This document shows, piece after piece, positions 26,492-34,759 of a DNA stretch of 64,000 bases. The notes under the pieces are model-generated. The model had not been told where the DNA came from. It saw only the letters and a program-made list of their open reading frames with translations, and ran no database searches. Where the stretch lies: the NCBI RefSeq assembly GCF_034424545.1, contig NZ_CP139971.1, positions 2,170,001 to 2,234,000 on the forward strand. Direction: 5' to 3'. The position numbers and the translations under genes are program-made. Source of the DNA: Trinickia caryophylli (GTDB lineage Bacteria > Pseudomonadota > Gammaproteobacteria > Burkholderiales > Burkholderiaceae). Within the stretch, counting starts at the first letter, position 1. Each line of letters starts with the position of its first letter.

Positions 26492-26599
26492 ATGCTGAAG
26501 ACCAAGGGCGTCAAGTCGTTGGGCCCGGGGCATACGATCGTGACGCTCCTGTGCGATCGGGGCAGCCTCTATTTCGGCCGGCTCTTCAATCGCGAATGA
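26492..26599 (+). pseudogene. C-terminal remnant of a cysteine synthase-like gene
   Basis: A 35-codon frame reading MLKTKGVKSLGPGHTIVT, then LLCDRGSLYFGRLFNRE and stop. GPGHTIVTxLCDxGxRYxxxLFN is the C-terminal signature of one class of PLP-dependent cysteine synthases (about 310-350 residues). The rest of the gene is absent: upstream is the stop of mccA, and the bases between do not extend the similarity. It therefore looks like a decayed gene end left by deletion. It sits between mccA and the convergent cdh gene. The similarity is from memory of the family and covers only about 27 residues. Confidence 0.6.
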
Positions 26600-26666
26600 C
26601 TCGCACAGCGCGGGCTTTCGGCACCGTGATCCCCGAGGCGGCACGCCTATCTGCTTGCGTGCGCCG

Positions 26667-27455
26667 TCATCGCTCGTGAGCAACCATGCATTGATGATCG
26701 AGCAGGCCTTCCGCGGAGCCTGTGCCGTCATCGACGTTCGTTGCGCTGTTGAGAATGAACCAGCCGCCGTCGTTCGCCGACGGCCCAGCGCCGACGACGA
26801 GAATCGTCTGCATCGCCATCAGGTCGGGCCCGGGATTGTCGCGCGCGACGATCTCGAAAGGATCGAATGCGAAGGCAGGGCCGCTCACGCGCATGATCCG
26901 ATAGCGCGTGCCGTCGATCGTGTCCCAGTGCCAATGCCCCGGTGCATCGGTTCGATGCCGGGCAAGCGCGGCACTCGCGCCTGCCTGCATGCAATCGATG
27001 TGAATGTGCAACTGTTCCTGCGAACGCCGGTACGCCGAATTGACCTCGAGCCCGAGTTGATCGTCGGCCAGCGTGGCGCGGTCCGCTTTCTCCAGCGATT
27101 TTTGCACGAACGTGCGCGCCGCCCATGCGTCGGCCCAGTAGTTTTGCGCCCCGGGCCCGAGCAGCAACGGGCTTTCGACGCCCGATACCCGTTCGGTAGG
27201 AATCAGCAAGTGCTGCGCGACGCCATTGCGATCCTTGAGGATTGCGTAGTGCCGGGGCAAATCGACGCTCGCGCACAAGCCCGTGCGTCCTGTCGTGCGC
27301 GCGGCCGGTGCGCAGTCGAAATGCACGATTTTCCAGAGCGCGTTCGGATCGGCCGCGGCCAGCGTCTCGCAGCCGGCTGCCGCCAGGGCCAGGCACAGGG
27401 CGAGCGCGTGCCAGCGCATGCGCGACAGGCGTTGCCGCCACCGTTGGATGTTCAT
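26667..27455 (-). CDS. cdh: CDP-diacylglycerol pyrophosphatase
   Basis: A 262-residue enzyme of the Cdh family (HIT-like superfamily) that hydrolyses CDP-diacylglycerol to phosphatidate and CMP. It has a lipoprotein-type N-terminus (LALCLALAAAGC), so it should be held at the membrane facing the periplasm. The family signature RSQEQLHIHIDC with the HxHxD catalytic histidines is intact, as are LLIPTERVSGVESPLLL and WFILNSATN, and length matches the E. coli protein. The start codon lies one base after the stop of the small upstream gene (TGA-C-ATG), so the two are translationally linked. Confidence 0.93.
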   Translation of the reverse strand: MNIQRWRQRLSRMRWHALALCLALAAAGCETLAAADPNALWKIVHFDCAPAARTTGRTGLCASVDLPRHYAILKDRNGVAQHLLIPTERVSGVESPLLLGPGAQNYWADAWAARTFVQKSLEKADRATLADDQLGLEVNSAYRRSQEQLHIHIDCMQAGASAALARHRTDAPGHWHWDTIDGTRYRIMRVSGPAFAFDPFEIVARDNPGPDLMAMQTILVVGAGPSANDGGWFILNSATNVDDGTGSAEGLLDHQCMVAHER

Positions 27456-27456
27456 G

Positions 27457-27732
27457 TCATCTCGAGAGAAGGCGCCGTGCGAATCTCGCCATGCGCGGCA
27501 CGAAGATGGGCCTCGGGAGCGGTGCGTCGTAACCGCTCATGCGCTTTTCGTCTTCCTCCAGATGCGACCATTCGATGACGGCCGGCTTATGGAGGTGGTC
27601 CGTTGCCAGCAGCATGCGGGAGAACAGACGCTTGCGCGCATCGGAGCCGAGCTCGAACGGCTCGGCGTCCCCGACGGTGCAACGAGGCGTGGCGCGGCCG
27701 GCCGTTGCTTCGTGCGACAGCGTGTCTGACAT
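27457..27732 (-). CDS. Small protein of unknown function upstream of cdh
   Basis: A 91-residue frame (MSDTLSHEATAGR...) ending one base before the cdh start. The C-terminal half is basic and proline-containing (SGYDAPLPRPIFVPRMARFA), and LFSRMLLATDHLHKPAVIEW contains two conserved-looking histidine neighbours. There is no signal peptide or transmembrane segment. I do not recognise the family. The tight junction with cdh is the main support that it is real; a longer start at 27777 is possible but less likely. Confidence 0.6.
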   Translation of the reverse strand: MSDTLSHEATAGRATPRCTVGDAEPFELGSDARKRLFSRMLLATDHLHKPAVIEWSHLEEDEKRMSGYDAPLPRPIFVPRMARFARRLLSR

Positions 27733-27895
27733 GGCTTTTCGCGTAATGGCTTCGGGAAAACGCGGCCATTTTGTCATAGAAGCCCGGTTCGCCGCGCCGA
27801 GTTGCTCCAGCCGCGGCTGCGCGGGGTAGCGAGGGCACCGCCGGCAAGATAGTGGCCGGCAAGAGGGCGGCCGGCCAGCCGCGGCGGGGCAATGG

Positions 27896-28843
27896 TCAGA
27901 ACGTTTTGGTCAGCGTGGCGAGGAAGGTTGTCTTCAACGGGTTCGACACGGCGATGTTGCCCGAGGAATCGGCCGCGCCCGTGGTGTAGCGATCGTAGAC
28001 GTTTGTCGCACCCCAAGCCTTCGTGACGGCGCCCGTCAGGGTCCAGCCGCCGTCGAACGTCTTCGATACGGCAATCTTCGCGTCCTGCCAGTTGTAGGCC
28101 GAGAAGTTCTGCACGCGCTGCCAGCCGTAGTGCAGCAGCAACCCGAAGCCGTGCGTGAGGTCGATGTTCGTATTGAGATCGAGATAGCCCGAGCCGCGGC
28201 TGCCCTTGTCGCCGGGCTGGCCGAGCGACCGGCTGTCGTAGCCGAAGTAATTCGGCGTGTACGTCACCCAGTACTTGGCGGTGAACCATTTGTAGGTGAG
28301 CGCGGCCACGAACTCGCCATAGTTGTAGTTCGTTGCAGTGGCCTCCATGCGTGCACCGGGGTATACGTAGTAGTAGACGGTGCCCGCATATGACACGTCG
28401 CCGATCGAGCCGCCATATCCCGCGTACAAATCCCATTCGACGGTGCCGCCTTCGATGAACTTGCTGCTCACGCTCGAAAGCCAGGTGCCGGCGAAGAGCC
28501 CGCTCGAATGCGCGTAATCGAACCCGCCTTGCAGCGCTGGCTTGCCCCATGTCTGACGGAAGCCGCGTGACACGTATTGCGAGGCAAGCGTGACGTTGGC
28601 CGTGAACGGCGAGGTCGCGGGCGCGGCGGCGGGGGCAGTCGCCGGTGCCGGTGCCGGTGCCGTGGCGGCCGCCGTCGTTGCCGGCTCGGCGGCCGGGTTG
28701 GTGGCCGGGTTGGTGGACGCGGCAGCGCCGGTATCGCTCGACTGCGCATGGACTTGCGATATGCACAACGGGCCAATGCACAACGCTGCGGCCATGCCGA
28801 GCACAGTGGAAAGAGGGCGTGACTTCGTCTCGATATCGTGCAT
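27896..28843 (-). CDS. Outer-membrane beta-barrel protein of the TIGR02001/Gcw_chp type
   Basis: A 315-residue protein with a signal peptide (LGMAAALCIGPLCISQVHAQ), a Pro/Ala/Thr-rich linker of about 45 residues encoded by short tandem repeats, and a barrel domain of alternating strands from about residue 80 to the terminal phenylalanine (LKTTFLATLTKTF), as expected for outer-membrane barrels. FTANVTLASQYVSRGFRQT is the hallmark opening of the TIGR02001 family, whose function is not established. The reading frame continues upstream to 29209, but the signal peptide fixes the start at 28843. Monocistronic as far as can be seen, and divergent from the choline transporter genes. Confidence 0.88.
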   Translation of the reverse strand: MHDIETKSRPLSTVLGMAAALCIGPLCISQVHAQSSDTGAAASTNPATNPAAEPATTAAATAPAPAPATAPAAAPATSPFTANVTLASQYVSRGFRQTWGKPALQGGFDYAHSSGLFAGTWLSSVSSKFIEGGTVEWDLYAGYGGSIGDVSYAGTVYYYVYPGARMEATATNYNYGEFVAALTYKWFTAKYWVTYTPNYFGYDSRSLGQPGDKGSRGSGYLDLNTNIDLTHGFGLLLHYGWQRVQNFSAYNWQDAKIAVSKTFDGGWTLTGAVTKAWGATNVYDRYTTGAADSSGNIAVSNPLKTTFLATLTKTF

Positions 28844-29199
28844 GGGTACGCTCCGTCGTTGTGGGAATCGCCGGCCCGGGCTGTTTGCCGGGAACGGGAA
28901 CCGGCCTGGAGCGGCCGGTCGGGCTGAGTATTGCCAGCCGATATGGCCCCTGCGCACGCGCATTCGGACGCGAATTTGTCGAATCGCGACATCGCCTATC
29001 CGATTGCGACGGCCCGGCGGCGGCTCGTCAGCCGCTATGCCCCGTCCAGCAAGGCTCGAGGCCCGAAGCGACGGTCGCCGCTTGCTCGGACGTGTCGCAT
29101 TTGCGCAAGCGTGCGTCGGAATTCGTCGGCCAACGTGGGATTTTTCTGGCAACCATGTATGGAGACGATGCAGGCACGCGCCTGCCGCAAGGAGAAAAC
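28844..29199. other. Divergent intergenic region before the choline transporter operon
   Basis: 356 bases between the outer-membrane protein and choV. An 11-base string CGTCGGCCAAC at 29124-29134 also occurs before gbcA (58487-58497), and GTCGG appears twice in the choV copy (GTCGGAATTCGTCGG). No reading frame or terminator is convincing. AAGGAG lies just before the choV start. Confidence 0.45.
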
Positions 29200-30372
29200 A
29201 TGAGTTCACCGAAGGTGATGGTCGAAGGGCTCTGCAAGGTGTTCGGCAGCAACCCGCGGCAGGCGCTCGACATGCTGGCCCAGGGCGCGACGAAGGACGA
29301 GATCTTCTCGCGCACGGGGCAGGTCGTGGGCGTGCACGATGTATCGTTCGACGTCCGGGAGGGCGAGATCTTCGTCCTGATGGGCTTGTCCGGCTCGGGC
29401 AAGTCGACGCTGATCCGCCTCATCAACCGGCTCGTCGATCCGACGTCCGGCAAGGTGCTCGTCGACGGGCGCGACATCGCCGCGGTGCGCCGCAGCGAGC
29501 TGACGGCGCTGCGCCGCCGCGACATGAGCATGGTGTTCCAGTCGTTCGCGCTGATGCCGCAGCGCAGCGTGCTGTCGAATGCGGCATTCGGCCTCGAAGT
29601 GGCCGGCGTGCGGCGCAAGGAGCGCGAGGCGAGGGCGATGACGGTATTGGAGCAGGTCGGGCTCGCGGCCTTCGCCAACAAGCTGCCGTCGGAGCTTTCG
29701 GGCGGCATGCAGCAGCGCGTGGGGCTCGCCCGGGCGCTGTCGGTCAATCCTTCGCTGATGATCATGGACGAAGCGTTTTCCGCGCTCGACCCGCTCAAGC
29801 GCAAGGAGATGCAGAACGTCTTGCTGCAACTGCAAAAGGAGCAGCGCCGCACGATCATGTTCGTCTCGCACGATCTCGAGGAGGCGCTGCGGATCGGCAG
29901 CCGCATCGCGATCATGGAGGGTGGCCGCCTCGTGCAGCTCGGCACGCCGCAGGAAATCATCAGCCGCCCGGCCGACGATTACGTTCGCGCGTTTTTCGAG
30001 GGCGTGGATACGAGCCGCTATCTGACCGCAGCCGATCTGATGCAGCCCGACGGCGTGCCCATCGTGCGCCAGCTCGATGCGGCCGGCGTGGCGGAATCGC
30101 TGAACGGCAGCGCCGACTACGCCTTCGTGCTCGACAGCCAGCGCAAGCCGCGCGGGTTCGTGACGAGAGAATCGCTCGGCAGCACGCAACCGCGCGTGAG
30201 TCAGGTCGAATGCATCCCCTGCGCGGCATCGCTCGAGCAGGTCGTTTCGCGCGTCGTGGCCCACGCGCGTGCTTTGCCGGTCGTCGACGACGACGGCTGC
30301 TACTGCGGCTCGATCGATCGCGCCGTCGTTCTTCAGGCGCTCACGCGCATGCGAGGTTCCCACCATGTCTGA
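29200..30372 (+). CDS. choV: Choline/glycine betaine ABC transporter ATP-binding subunit
   Basis: A 390-residue ATPase of the ProV/OpuAA family that powers quaternary-amine uptake. Walker A GLSGSGKST, Q-loop VFQSFALMP, signature LSGGMQQRVGLARAL, Walker B LMIMDEAFSALDP and switch FVSHDLEEAL are all intact. The N-terminal extension (QALDMLAQGATKDEIFSRTG) is the typical ProV linker, and the C-terminal 110 residues resemble paired CBS regulatory domains. AAGGAG lies 7 nt before the ATG. The next gene starts 8 bases inside this one. Choline as substrate follows from the ChoX-type binding protein in the same cluster. Confidence 0.94.
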   Translation: MSSPKVMVEGLCKVFGSNPRQALDMLAQGATKDEIFSRTGQVVGVHDVSFDVREGEIFVLMGLSGSGKSTLIRLINRLVDPTSGKVLVDGRDIAAVRRSELTALRRRDMSMVFQSFALMPQRSVLSNAAFGLEVAGVRRKEREARAMTVLEQVGLAAFANKLPSELSGGMQQRVGLARALSVNPSLMIMDEAFSALDPLKRKEMQNVLLQLQKEQRRTIMFVSHDLEEALRIGSRIAIMEGGRLVQLGTPQEIISRPADDYVRAFFEGVDTSRYLTAADLMQPDGVPIVRQLDAAGVAESLNGSADYAFVLDSQRKPRGFVTRESLGSTQPRVSQVECIPCAASLEQVVSRVVAHARALPVVDDDGCYCGSIDRAVVLQALTRMRGSHHV

Positions 30373-31270
30373 ACTCATCCCGCTCGGAAGCTGGGTCGAT
30401 CAATCGGTCCACTATCTGCTCGACCATGACAGCCGCACGTTCGATATGATCGGCCGCACGATCGAGGGGCTCGCGGCCCTGGTCGAGCATGGGCTGCAGG
30501 CCATCCCGATGTGGGCGTTGATGGCGGTTTTCATCGGCGTGGGGCTATGGCGCGTGGGCTGGCGCTTCGCGATCTTCACGACGCTCTCGCTGCTGCTCAT
30601 CTATGCCACGGGGTTCTGGGACCAGACGGTCGTGACACTGGGTCTCACGCTTTCCTCGACGATCATCAGCCTCGCCTTTGGCATTCCGCTTGGCATCTGG
30701 ACGGCCAAGAGCAAACACATCGCGCTCATCGTGCGGCCGATCCTCGATCTGATGCAGACGATGCCCGCGTTTGTCTATCTGATCCCGGCGGCCATGCTGT
30801 TCGGCCTCGGCCGCGTGCCCGGCATTCTGTCGACGGTCGTTTTCGCCATGCCGCCCGCGGTGCGCCTGACGAGCCTCGGCATTCGCCACGTCAATCGCGA
30901 GATCGTCGAGGCGGGGCAGGCATTCGGCTGCACGCCGTGGCAACTGCTCTACAAGGTTCAGTTTCCGAACGCGCTGCCGTCGATCATGCAAGGTGTGAAC
31001 CAGACGATCATGATGGCGCTGTCGATGGTGATCATTGCGTCGATGGTCGGCGCGGGCGGGCTCGGCAACGACGTGCTCGCGAGCATTCAGCGGCTCGACA
31101 TCGGGCTCGGCTTCGAGAGCGGCTTGTCGGTCGTGCTGCTCGCGATCGTGCTCGACCGCATTACCGAGAGTTTCGGCCGTGCGCCGGGCACCGCGCCGGC
31201 GCCGCTCTTCAAGGGCTTGCGCAGCGTCATGCGCGTACGGGCCGCCCAGCAACCGGCGGCGCAGAGCTGA
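30365..31270 (+). CDS. choW: Choline/glycine betaine ABC transporter permease subunit
   Basis: A 301-residue inner-membrane permease of the ProW type. About six helices are visible from residue 45 on, with FAIFTTLSLLLIYATGFW, IISLAFGIPLGIW and LLAIVLDRITESF. The cytoplasmic EAA loop (REIVEAGQAFGCTPWQLLYK) that contacts the ATPase is present. It overlaps choV by 8 nt, which indicates coupled translation. It is followed 16 nt later by a GlxA-type regulator gene rather than by the binding-protein gene. Confidence 0.94.
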   Translation: MSELIPLGSWVDQSVHYLLDHDSRTFDMIGRTIEGLAALVEHGLQAIPMWALMAVFIGVGLWRVGWRFAIFTTLSLLLIYATGFWDQTVVTLGLTLSSTIISLAFGIPLGIWTAKSKHIALIVRPILDLMQTMPAFVYLIPAAMLFGLGRVPGILSTVVFAMPPAVRLTSLGIRHVNREIVEAGQAFGCTPWQLLYKVQFPNALPSIMQGVNQTIMMALSMVIIASMVGAGGLGNDVLASIQRLDIGLGFESGLSVVLLAIVLDRITESFGRAPGTAPAPLFKGLRSVMRVRAAQQPAAQS

Positions 31271-31285
31271 AACCCGGGGGAAACG

Positions 31286-32281
31286 ATGAACGTGGAAACC
31301 GCGCCGCAGGTGTACACGGTCCCGGCGGCGAGGCCCGAACCCGAGCACTTCGGGTTTCTGACCTTGCCCAACTTCTCGATGATCGCGTTCACAAGCGCGG
31401 TGGAAGTGCTGCGCATGACGAACTACGTCGGGCGCGCGACGCGCTATCGATGGTCGGTGATCTCGCCGGACGGCGTGCCTGTGCGCGCGAGCAACGGCGT
31501 GACGCTCACGCCGACGTCCACGCTCGAAGAGGCCGGCGTGCCCGACGTCCTCATCGTATGCGGCGGCACGCAGATACGCGAGGCGGTGGACGTGCGCGTG
31601 CGCAGCCTGCTCGCCTATGTGGCCTCGCGCGGCGTTCCGCTCGGCGCTCTGTGCACGGGGGCCTATGCGCTGATGAGCGCCGGGCTCCTCGACGATTACC
31701 GGTGCACCGTGCATTGGGAGGATATGTCGGTGCTGCACAAGCAATTCCCGCGCGTGAAGTTCAGCGACGAACTCTTCGTGATCGACCGCGACCGGCTGAC
31801 CTGCACGGGCGGCACTGCACCGCTCGACATGATGCTGCATCTGGTCGGACGGCGCCTCGGGCAAAGCCTTGCGGCTCAGGTTTCGGCGCAATTCATCCTC
31901 GAGCGCATCCGCAACGCATCGGACCATCAACCTATTCCCGTGGATGCGCGCATCGGTTTTTCGCGTGCCGAGCTGATCGAGGTCGTGCGGCTGATGGAGG
32001 CCAACATCGAAGAGCCGCTGTCGCTCGAGGAACTCGCGCGGCTCGTGCGGCTGTCGCAGCGCCACCTGCAGCGCATGTTCAAGGTTTATCTCGACGTTTC
32101 GCCGACGCACTACTACCTGGCGTTGCGCCTGCGGCGCGCGCGGGAGCTGCTGCGCACGACCGATGCATCGATCGCGCGCGTGACGGCGGTGTGCGGATTT
32201 CAGTCGCCGTGCCATTTCAGCAAGGCTTACCGCGCGCAGTTCGGCTATGCCCCGAGCCGTGAACGCAGGCAGGAGCACTGA
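31286..32281 (+). CDS. GlxA-type AraC regulator with DJ-1/PfpI domain (GbdR-like paralogue)
   Basis: A 331-residue regulator. Residues about 20-190 form a DJ-1/PfpI-like amidotransferase-fold sensor (FGFLTLPNFSMIAFTSAVEV, LGALCTGAYALMSAG with the nucleophile-elbow position), followed by an AraC double helix-turn-helix (LSLEELARLVRLSQRHLQRM, VTAVCGFQSPCHFSKAYR). This is the architecture of GbdR, which induces choline and betaine catabolism in Pseudomonas. It is close to the regulator at 56905-57930. It lies in the choV-choW-regulator-choX run and is probably co-transcribed. GGGGGAAACG precedes the ATG. Confidence 0.9.
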   Translation: MNVETAPQVYTVPAARPEPEHFGFLTLPNFSMIAFTSAVEVLRMTNYVGRATRYRWSVISPDGVPVRASNGVTLTPTSTLEEAGVPDVLIVCGGTQIREAVDVRVRSLLAYVASRGVPLGALCTGAYALMSAGLLDDYRCTVHWEDMSVLHKQFPRVKFSDELFVIDRDRLTCTGGTAPLDMMLHLVGRRLGQSLAAQVSAQFILERIRNASDHQPIPVDARIGFSRAELIEVVRLMEANIEEPLSLEELARLVRLSQRHLQRMFKVYLDVSPTHYYLALRLRRARELLRTTDASIARVTAVCGFQSPCHFSKAYRAQFGYAPSRERRQEH

Positions 32282-32336
32282 GCCGGATTGCCCGCGGCCC
32301 GAACACCCATCGAAGTGAACCGAGGAGAAACGACCG

Positions 32337-33305
32337 ATGAAGCAGATCATGACCCGAGCCAGTTGCGCGGCGATGGCGGCGATCGCCGCGATGACCGCAA
32401 TGGCGCTGACGACGCCGGCGCGCGCAGCCGACCCCGCGACCTGCCGCAACATTCGCTTTGCCGATGTGGGCTGGACCGATATCGCGGCCACGACCGGGCT
32501 CGCGTCCACGATATTCGAAGGTCTCGGCTACCGCCCGACCAAGACGATCGCATCGGTACCGATCACGTTTGCGGGAATCAAGAGCAAGCAGATCGATGTG
32601 TTTCTCGGGTATTGGTCGCCGACGATGGACCCGATGATCGCCCCGTTCGTGAAGGCGAAGCAGGTTATGGTGCTGAGCGCGCCGAATTTGACCGGCGCGA
32701 AATACACGCTGGCGGTGCCCGACTACGTCTACAACGGCGGGCTCAAATCGTTTGCCGACATCGAGAAGTTCGCCGACAAGCTGGGCGGCAAGATATACGG
32801 GATCGAGCCCGGCAACGACGGCAATGCGCTCATCGACAAGATGATCAAGGGCAATCAGTACGGGCTCGGCAAGTTCAAGCTCGTGGAGTCGAGCGAGGCG
32901 GGCATGCTGGTGCAGGTGAACAAGGCCATCCGCGAAAAGCAATGGATCGTCTTCCTCGGATGGGAGCCGCATCCGATGAACGTACAGATGAAGATCGACT
33001 ATCTGAGCGGCGGGGACGACGTGTTCGGGCCGAATTACGGCGAGGCGAAGGTCTTCACGGCGGTGCCGCCCGACTATGCGATGCGGTGTCCGAATGCGGC
33101 CAGGCTCGTGTCGAACCTGAAGTTCACGACCGACATCGAGAATCACGTCATGGTGCCGATCATGGACAAGCAGGACCCGACGAAGGCCGCCACGGCCTGG
33201 CTCAAGAAGAACCCACAGGTGCTCGATCAGTGGCTCGCAGGGGTCACCACGTTCGACGGGAAGGACGGGCTGACGGCGGTGAAGCAGTATATCGGCAAGC
33301 GGTAA
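32337..33305 (+). CDS. choX: Choline ABC transporter substrate-binding protein
   Basis: A 322-residue periplasmic binding protein with a signal peptide (AAIAAMTAMALTTPARAAD). It resembles the rhizobial choline-binding protein ChoX throughout: RFADVGWTDIAATTGLAST, FLGYWSPTMDPMI, AKYTLAVPDYVYNGG, GGKIYGIEPGNDGNALIDKM, LVESSEAGMLVQV, IVFLGWEPHPMNVQMKI and LSGGDDVFGPNYGEA. These segments hold the tryptophans and tyrosines that form the cage for the trimethylammonium group. GAGGAGAAACG precedes the start. Separated from choW by a regulator gene. Convergent with another regulator. Confidence 0.94.
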   Translation: MKQIMTRASCAAMAAIAAMTAMALTTPARAADPATCRNIRFADVGWTDIAATTGLASTIFEGLGYRPTKTIASVPITFAGIKSKQIDVFLGYWSPTMDPMIAPFVKAKQVMVLSAPNLTGAKYTLAVPDYVYNGGLKSFADIEKFADKLGGKIYGIEPGNDGNALIDKMIKGNQYGLGKFKLVESSEAGMLVQVNKAIREKQWIVFLGWEPHPMNVQMKIDYLSGGDDVFGPNYGEAKVFTAVPPDYAMRCPNAARLVSNLKFTTDIENHVMVPIMDKQDPTKAATAWLKKNPQVLDQWLAGVTTFDGKDGLTAVKQYIGKR

Positions 33306-33331
33306 AGGGTCTCTTGCAGGAGCGGCGGGCT

Positions 33332-34405
33332 TCAGTCCCAGTCATGGGCGGAGGGCTCCGCCTGCACCGCCGTCAATTCGTCCTGCTGCAATCCAGCCTG
33401 CCGCTCCCGGTAAGTGACGGGCGGCATGCCGAATTGCTTGCGGAACTCGCGCCCGAGGTGCGAGGCGTCCGAAAACCCGCAGCTCGAGGCGATGTCGGCC
33501 ACCGTGCGATCCGAACTCGTCAGCAGCCACGCGGCCGTGCGCAGCCGCACGTGCTTGGCGAACGTCTGCGGGCTCTTTCCCGTTTGCGCCTTGAAGAGCC
33601 GCTCGAGCTGGCGTGGCGATAGATCGAGCTTGCCCGCCAGTTCCTCGAGCGGCAGCGCCCGCCCGACATGCTGCTCCATCAGCAGGATCGCGCGCTTGAC
33701 CTTGGGATGCGTCGCGGGCTGGATGCCCGGCGGGTGGGGCTGCGGCGCGTTGCCTTTTTGCATTTCGCCGACGAGCAGGATCCGCAACGCCTTTTGCACC
33801 GTCGCGTGATCGAGGTGCCGCAGCAAGATCGCCGCGGCCACGTCGATCGACGCACGTCCGCCCGAGCAGGTAATGCGCCGCCGGTCGATGACGAAGAGCC
33901 GGTCGGCCACGAGTGCGCCCGTTTCGGCCGACGGAAACCGCTCGATGAAGTCCCAGTAGTGAAACCAGCTCACGCAGACGCGGTGGCCCTCCAGCACGCC
34001 GGCGCGCATCAAGGCGAAAACACCGGTGCAGATGCCGACGATCGTGGCGTCGCCGTGCGCCGTGCGGCGGATGAATGCCAGTGTTTCGTCGTCGGCCTGC
34101 GGGCCGGAATGGAGCAGGCCCCCGACCACCACCAGATAGTCGAACGGCTCGGCTTCGTCATACGTTTCCCACGGCGTCACCTGGATGCCGCAGCTCGCGC
34201 GGATCGGCGCGAGCGTTTTGCCGACCACGCTCCAGGCGCAGCGTACGGGCTTGCTGAAGTCGCTGTCGTCGGCCGACAGGCGCAGCATGTCGACGAAGCC
34301 CGAAAACGCCGTCAGCGTGAAATTGGGCAATAGCACGATACCGAACCGGATGCGCGCTTTCGGCGGAGCGGACAGGATCGACGGTGACGAATCGGCTGCG
34401 TTCAT
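33332..34405 (-). CDS. GlxA-type AraC regulator with DJ-1/PfpI domain (SouR/CdhR-like by context)
   Basis: A 357-residue regulator with an N-terminal DJ-1/PfpI-fold sensor ([38 protein letters not shown]) and a C-terminal AraC domain ([40 protein letters not shown]). It differs clearly from the two GbdR-like regulators in the window. It is divergent from sdaA and the sarcosine oxidase genes. In P. aeruginosa a regulator of the same architecture, SouR, responds to sarcosine and sits near the sox operon, so a similar role is a good guess. The start MNAADSS is chosen because the frame further upstream lacks family similarity. Confidence 0.88.
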   Translation of the reverse strand: MNAADSSPSILSAPPKARIRFGIVLLPNFTLTAFSGFVDMLRLSADDSDFSKPVRCAWSVVGKTLAPIRASCGIQVTPWETYDEAEPFDYLVVVGGLLHSGPQADDETLAFIRRTAHGDATIVGICTGVFALMRAGVLEGHRVCVSWFHYWDFIERFPSAETGALVADRLFVIDRRRITCSGGRASIDVAAAILLRHLDHATVQKALRILLVGEMQKGNAPQPHPPGIQPATHPKVKRAILLMEQHVGRALPLEELAGKLDLSPRQLERLFKAQTGKSPQTFAKHVRLRTAAWLLTSSDRTVADIASSCGFSDASHLGREFRKQFGMPPVTYRERQAGLQQDELTAVQAEPSAHDWD

Positions 34406-34759
34406 GCGAAAAAAGTCAATACGGAGTTTCCGGCCGAAGTACGGCACGGGGCTGCGGCTCAGGGTGCGGAACGCCGCACCCGGACTCCGGGCCAACGGGA
34501 TTCTCCCATGGCACAGCGTCGCCGATCGGCATGGCCGGTATTTGCGGTTTTCCGCCGTGAACCATCGCGAATGCGCGCCGCGGCGCCGGGTACGGCCGCG
34601 GTTGGCGATGGCATCCCACGGCAATGCCGCTTTTGTTCTATCGGCGGATTTTACGCTTTGGTGTACTGGCGTCCATCGGCCAAGGCGGCGTTCGCCATGC
34701 GCTTCCCGCCAACCATGTCCGGCAACCACGACCGGCAATCGTCATTCGAGACAGCCCCC
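34406..34759. other. Divergent intergenic region before sdaA
   Basis: 354 bases between the GlxA-type regulator and sdaA. It must carry both promoters. No additional gene is seen, and the ribosome site in front of sdaA is weak (CGAGAC). Confidence 0.45.

Noticed and set aside
30545..32509. A 654-residue minus-strand frame
   Set aside because: Antisense to choW, the regulator and part of choX; composition is that of an antisense shadow.
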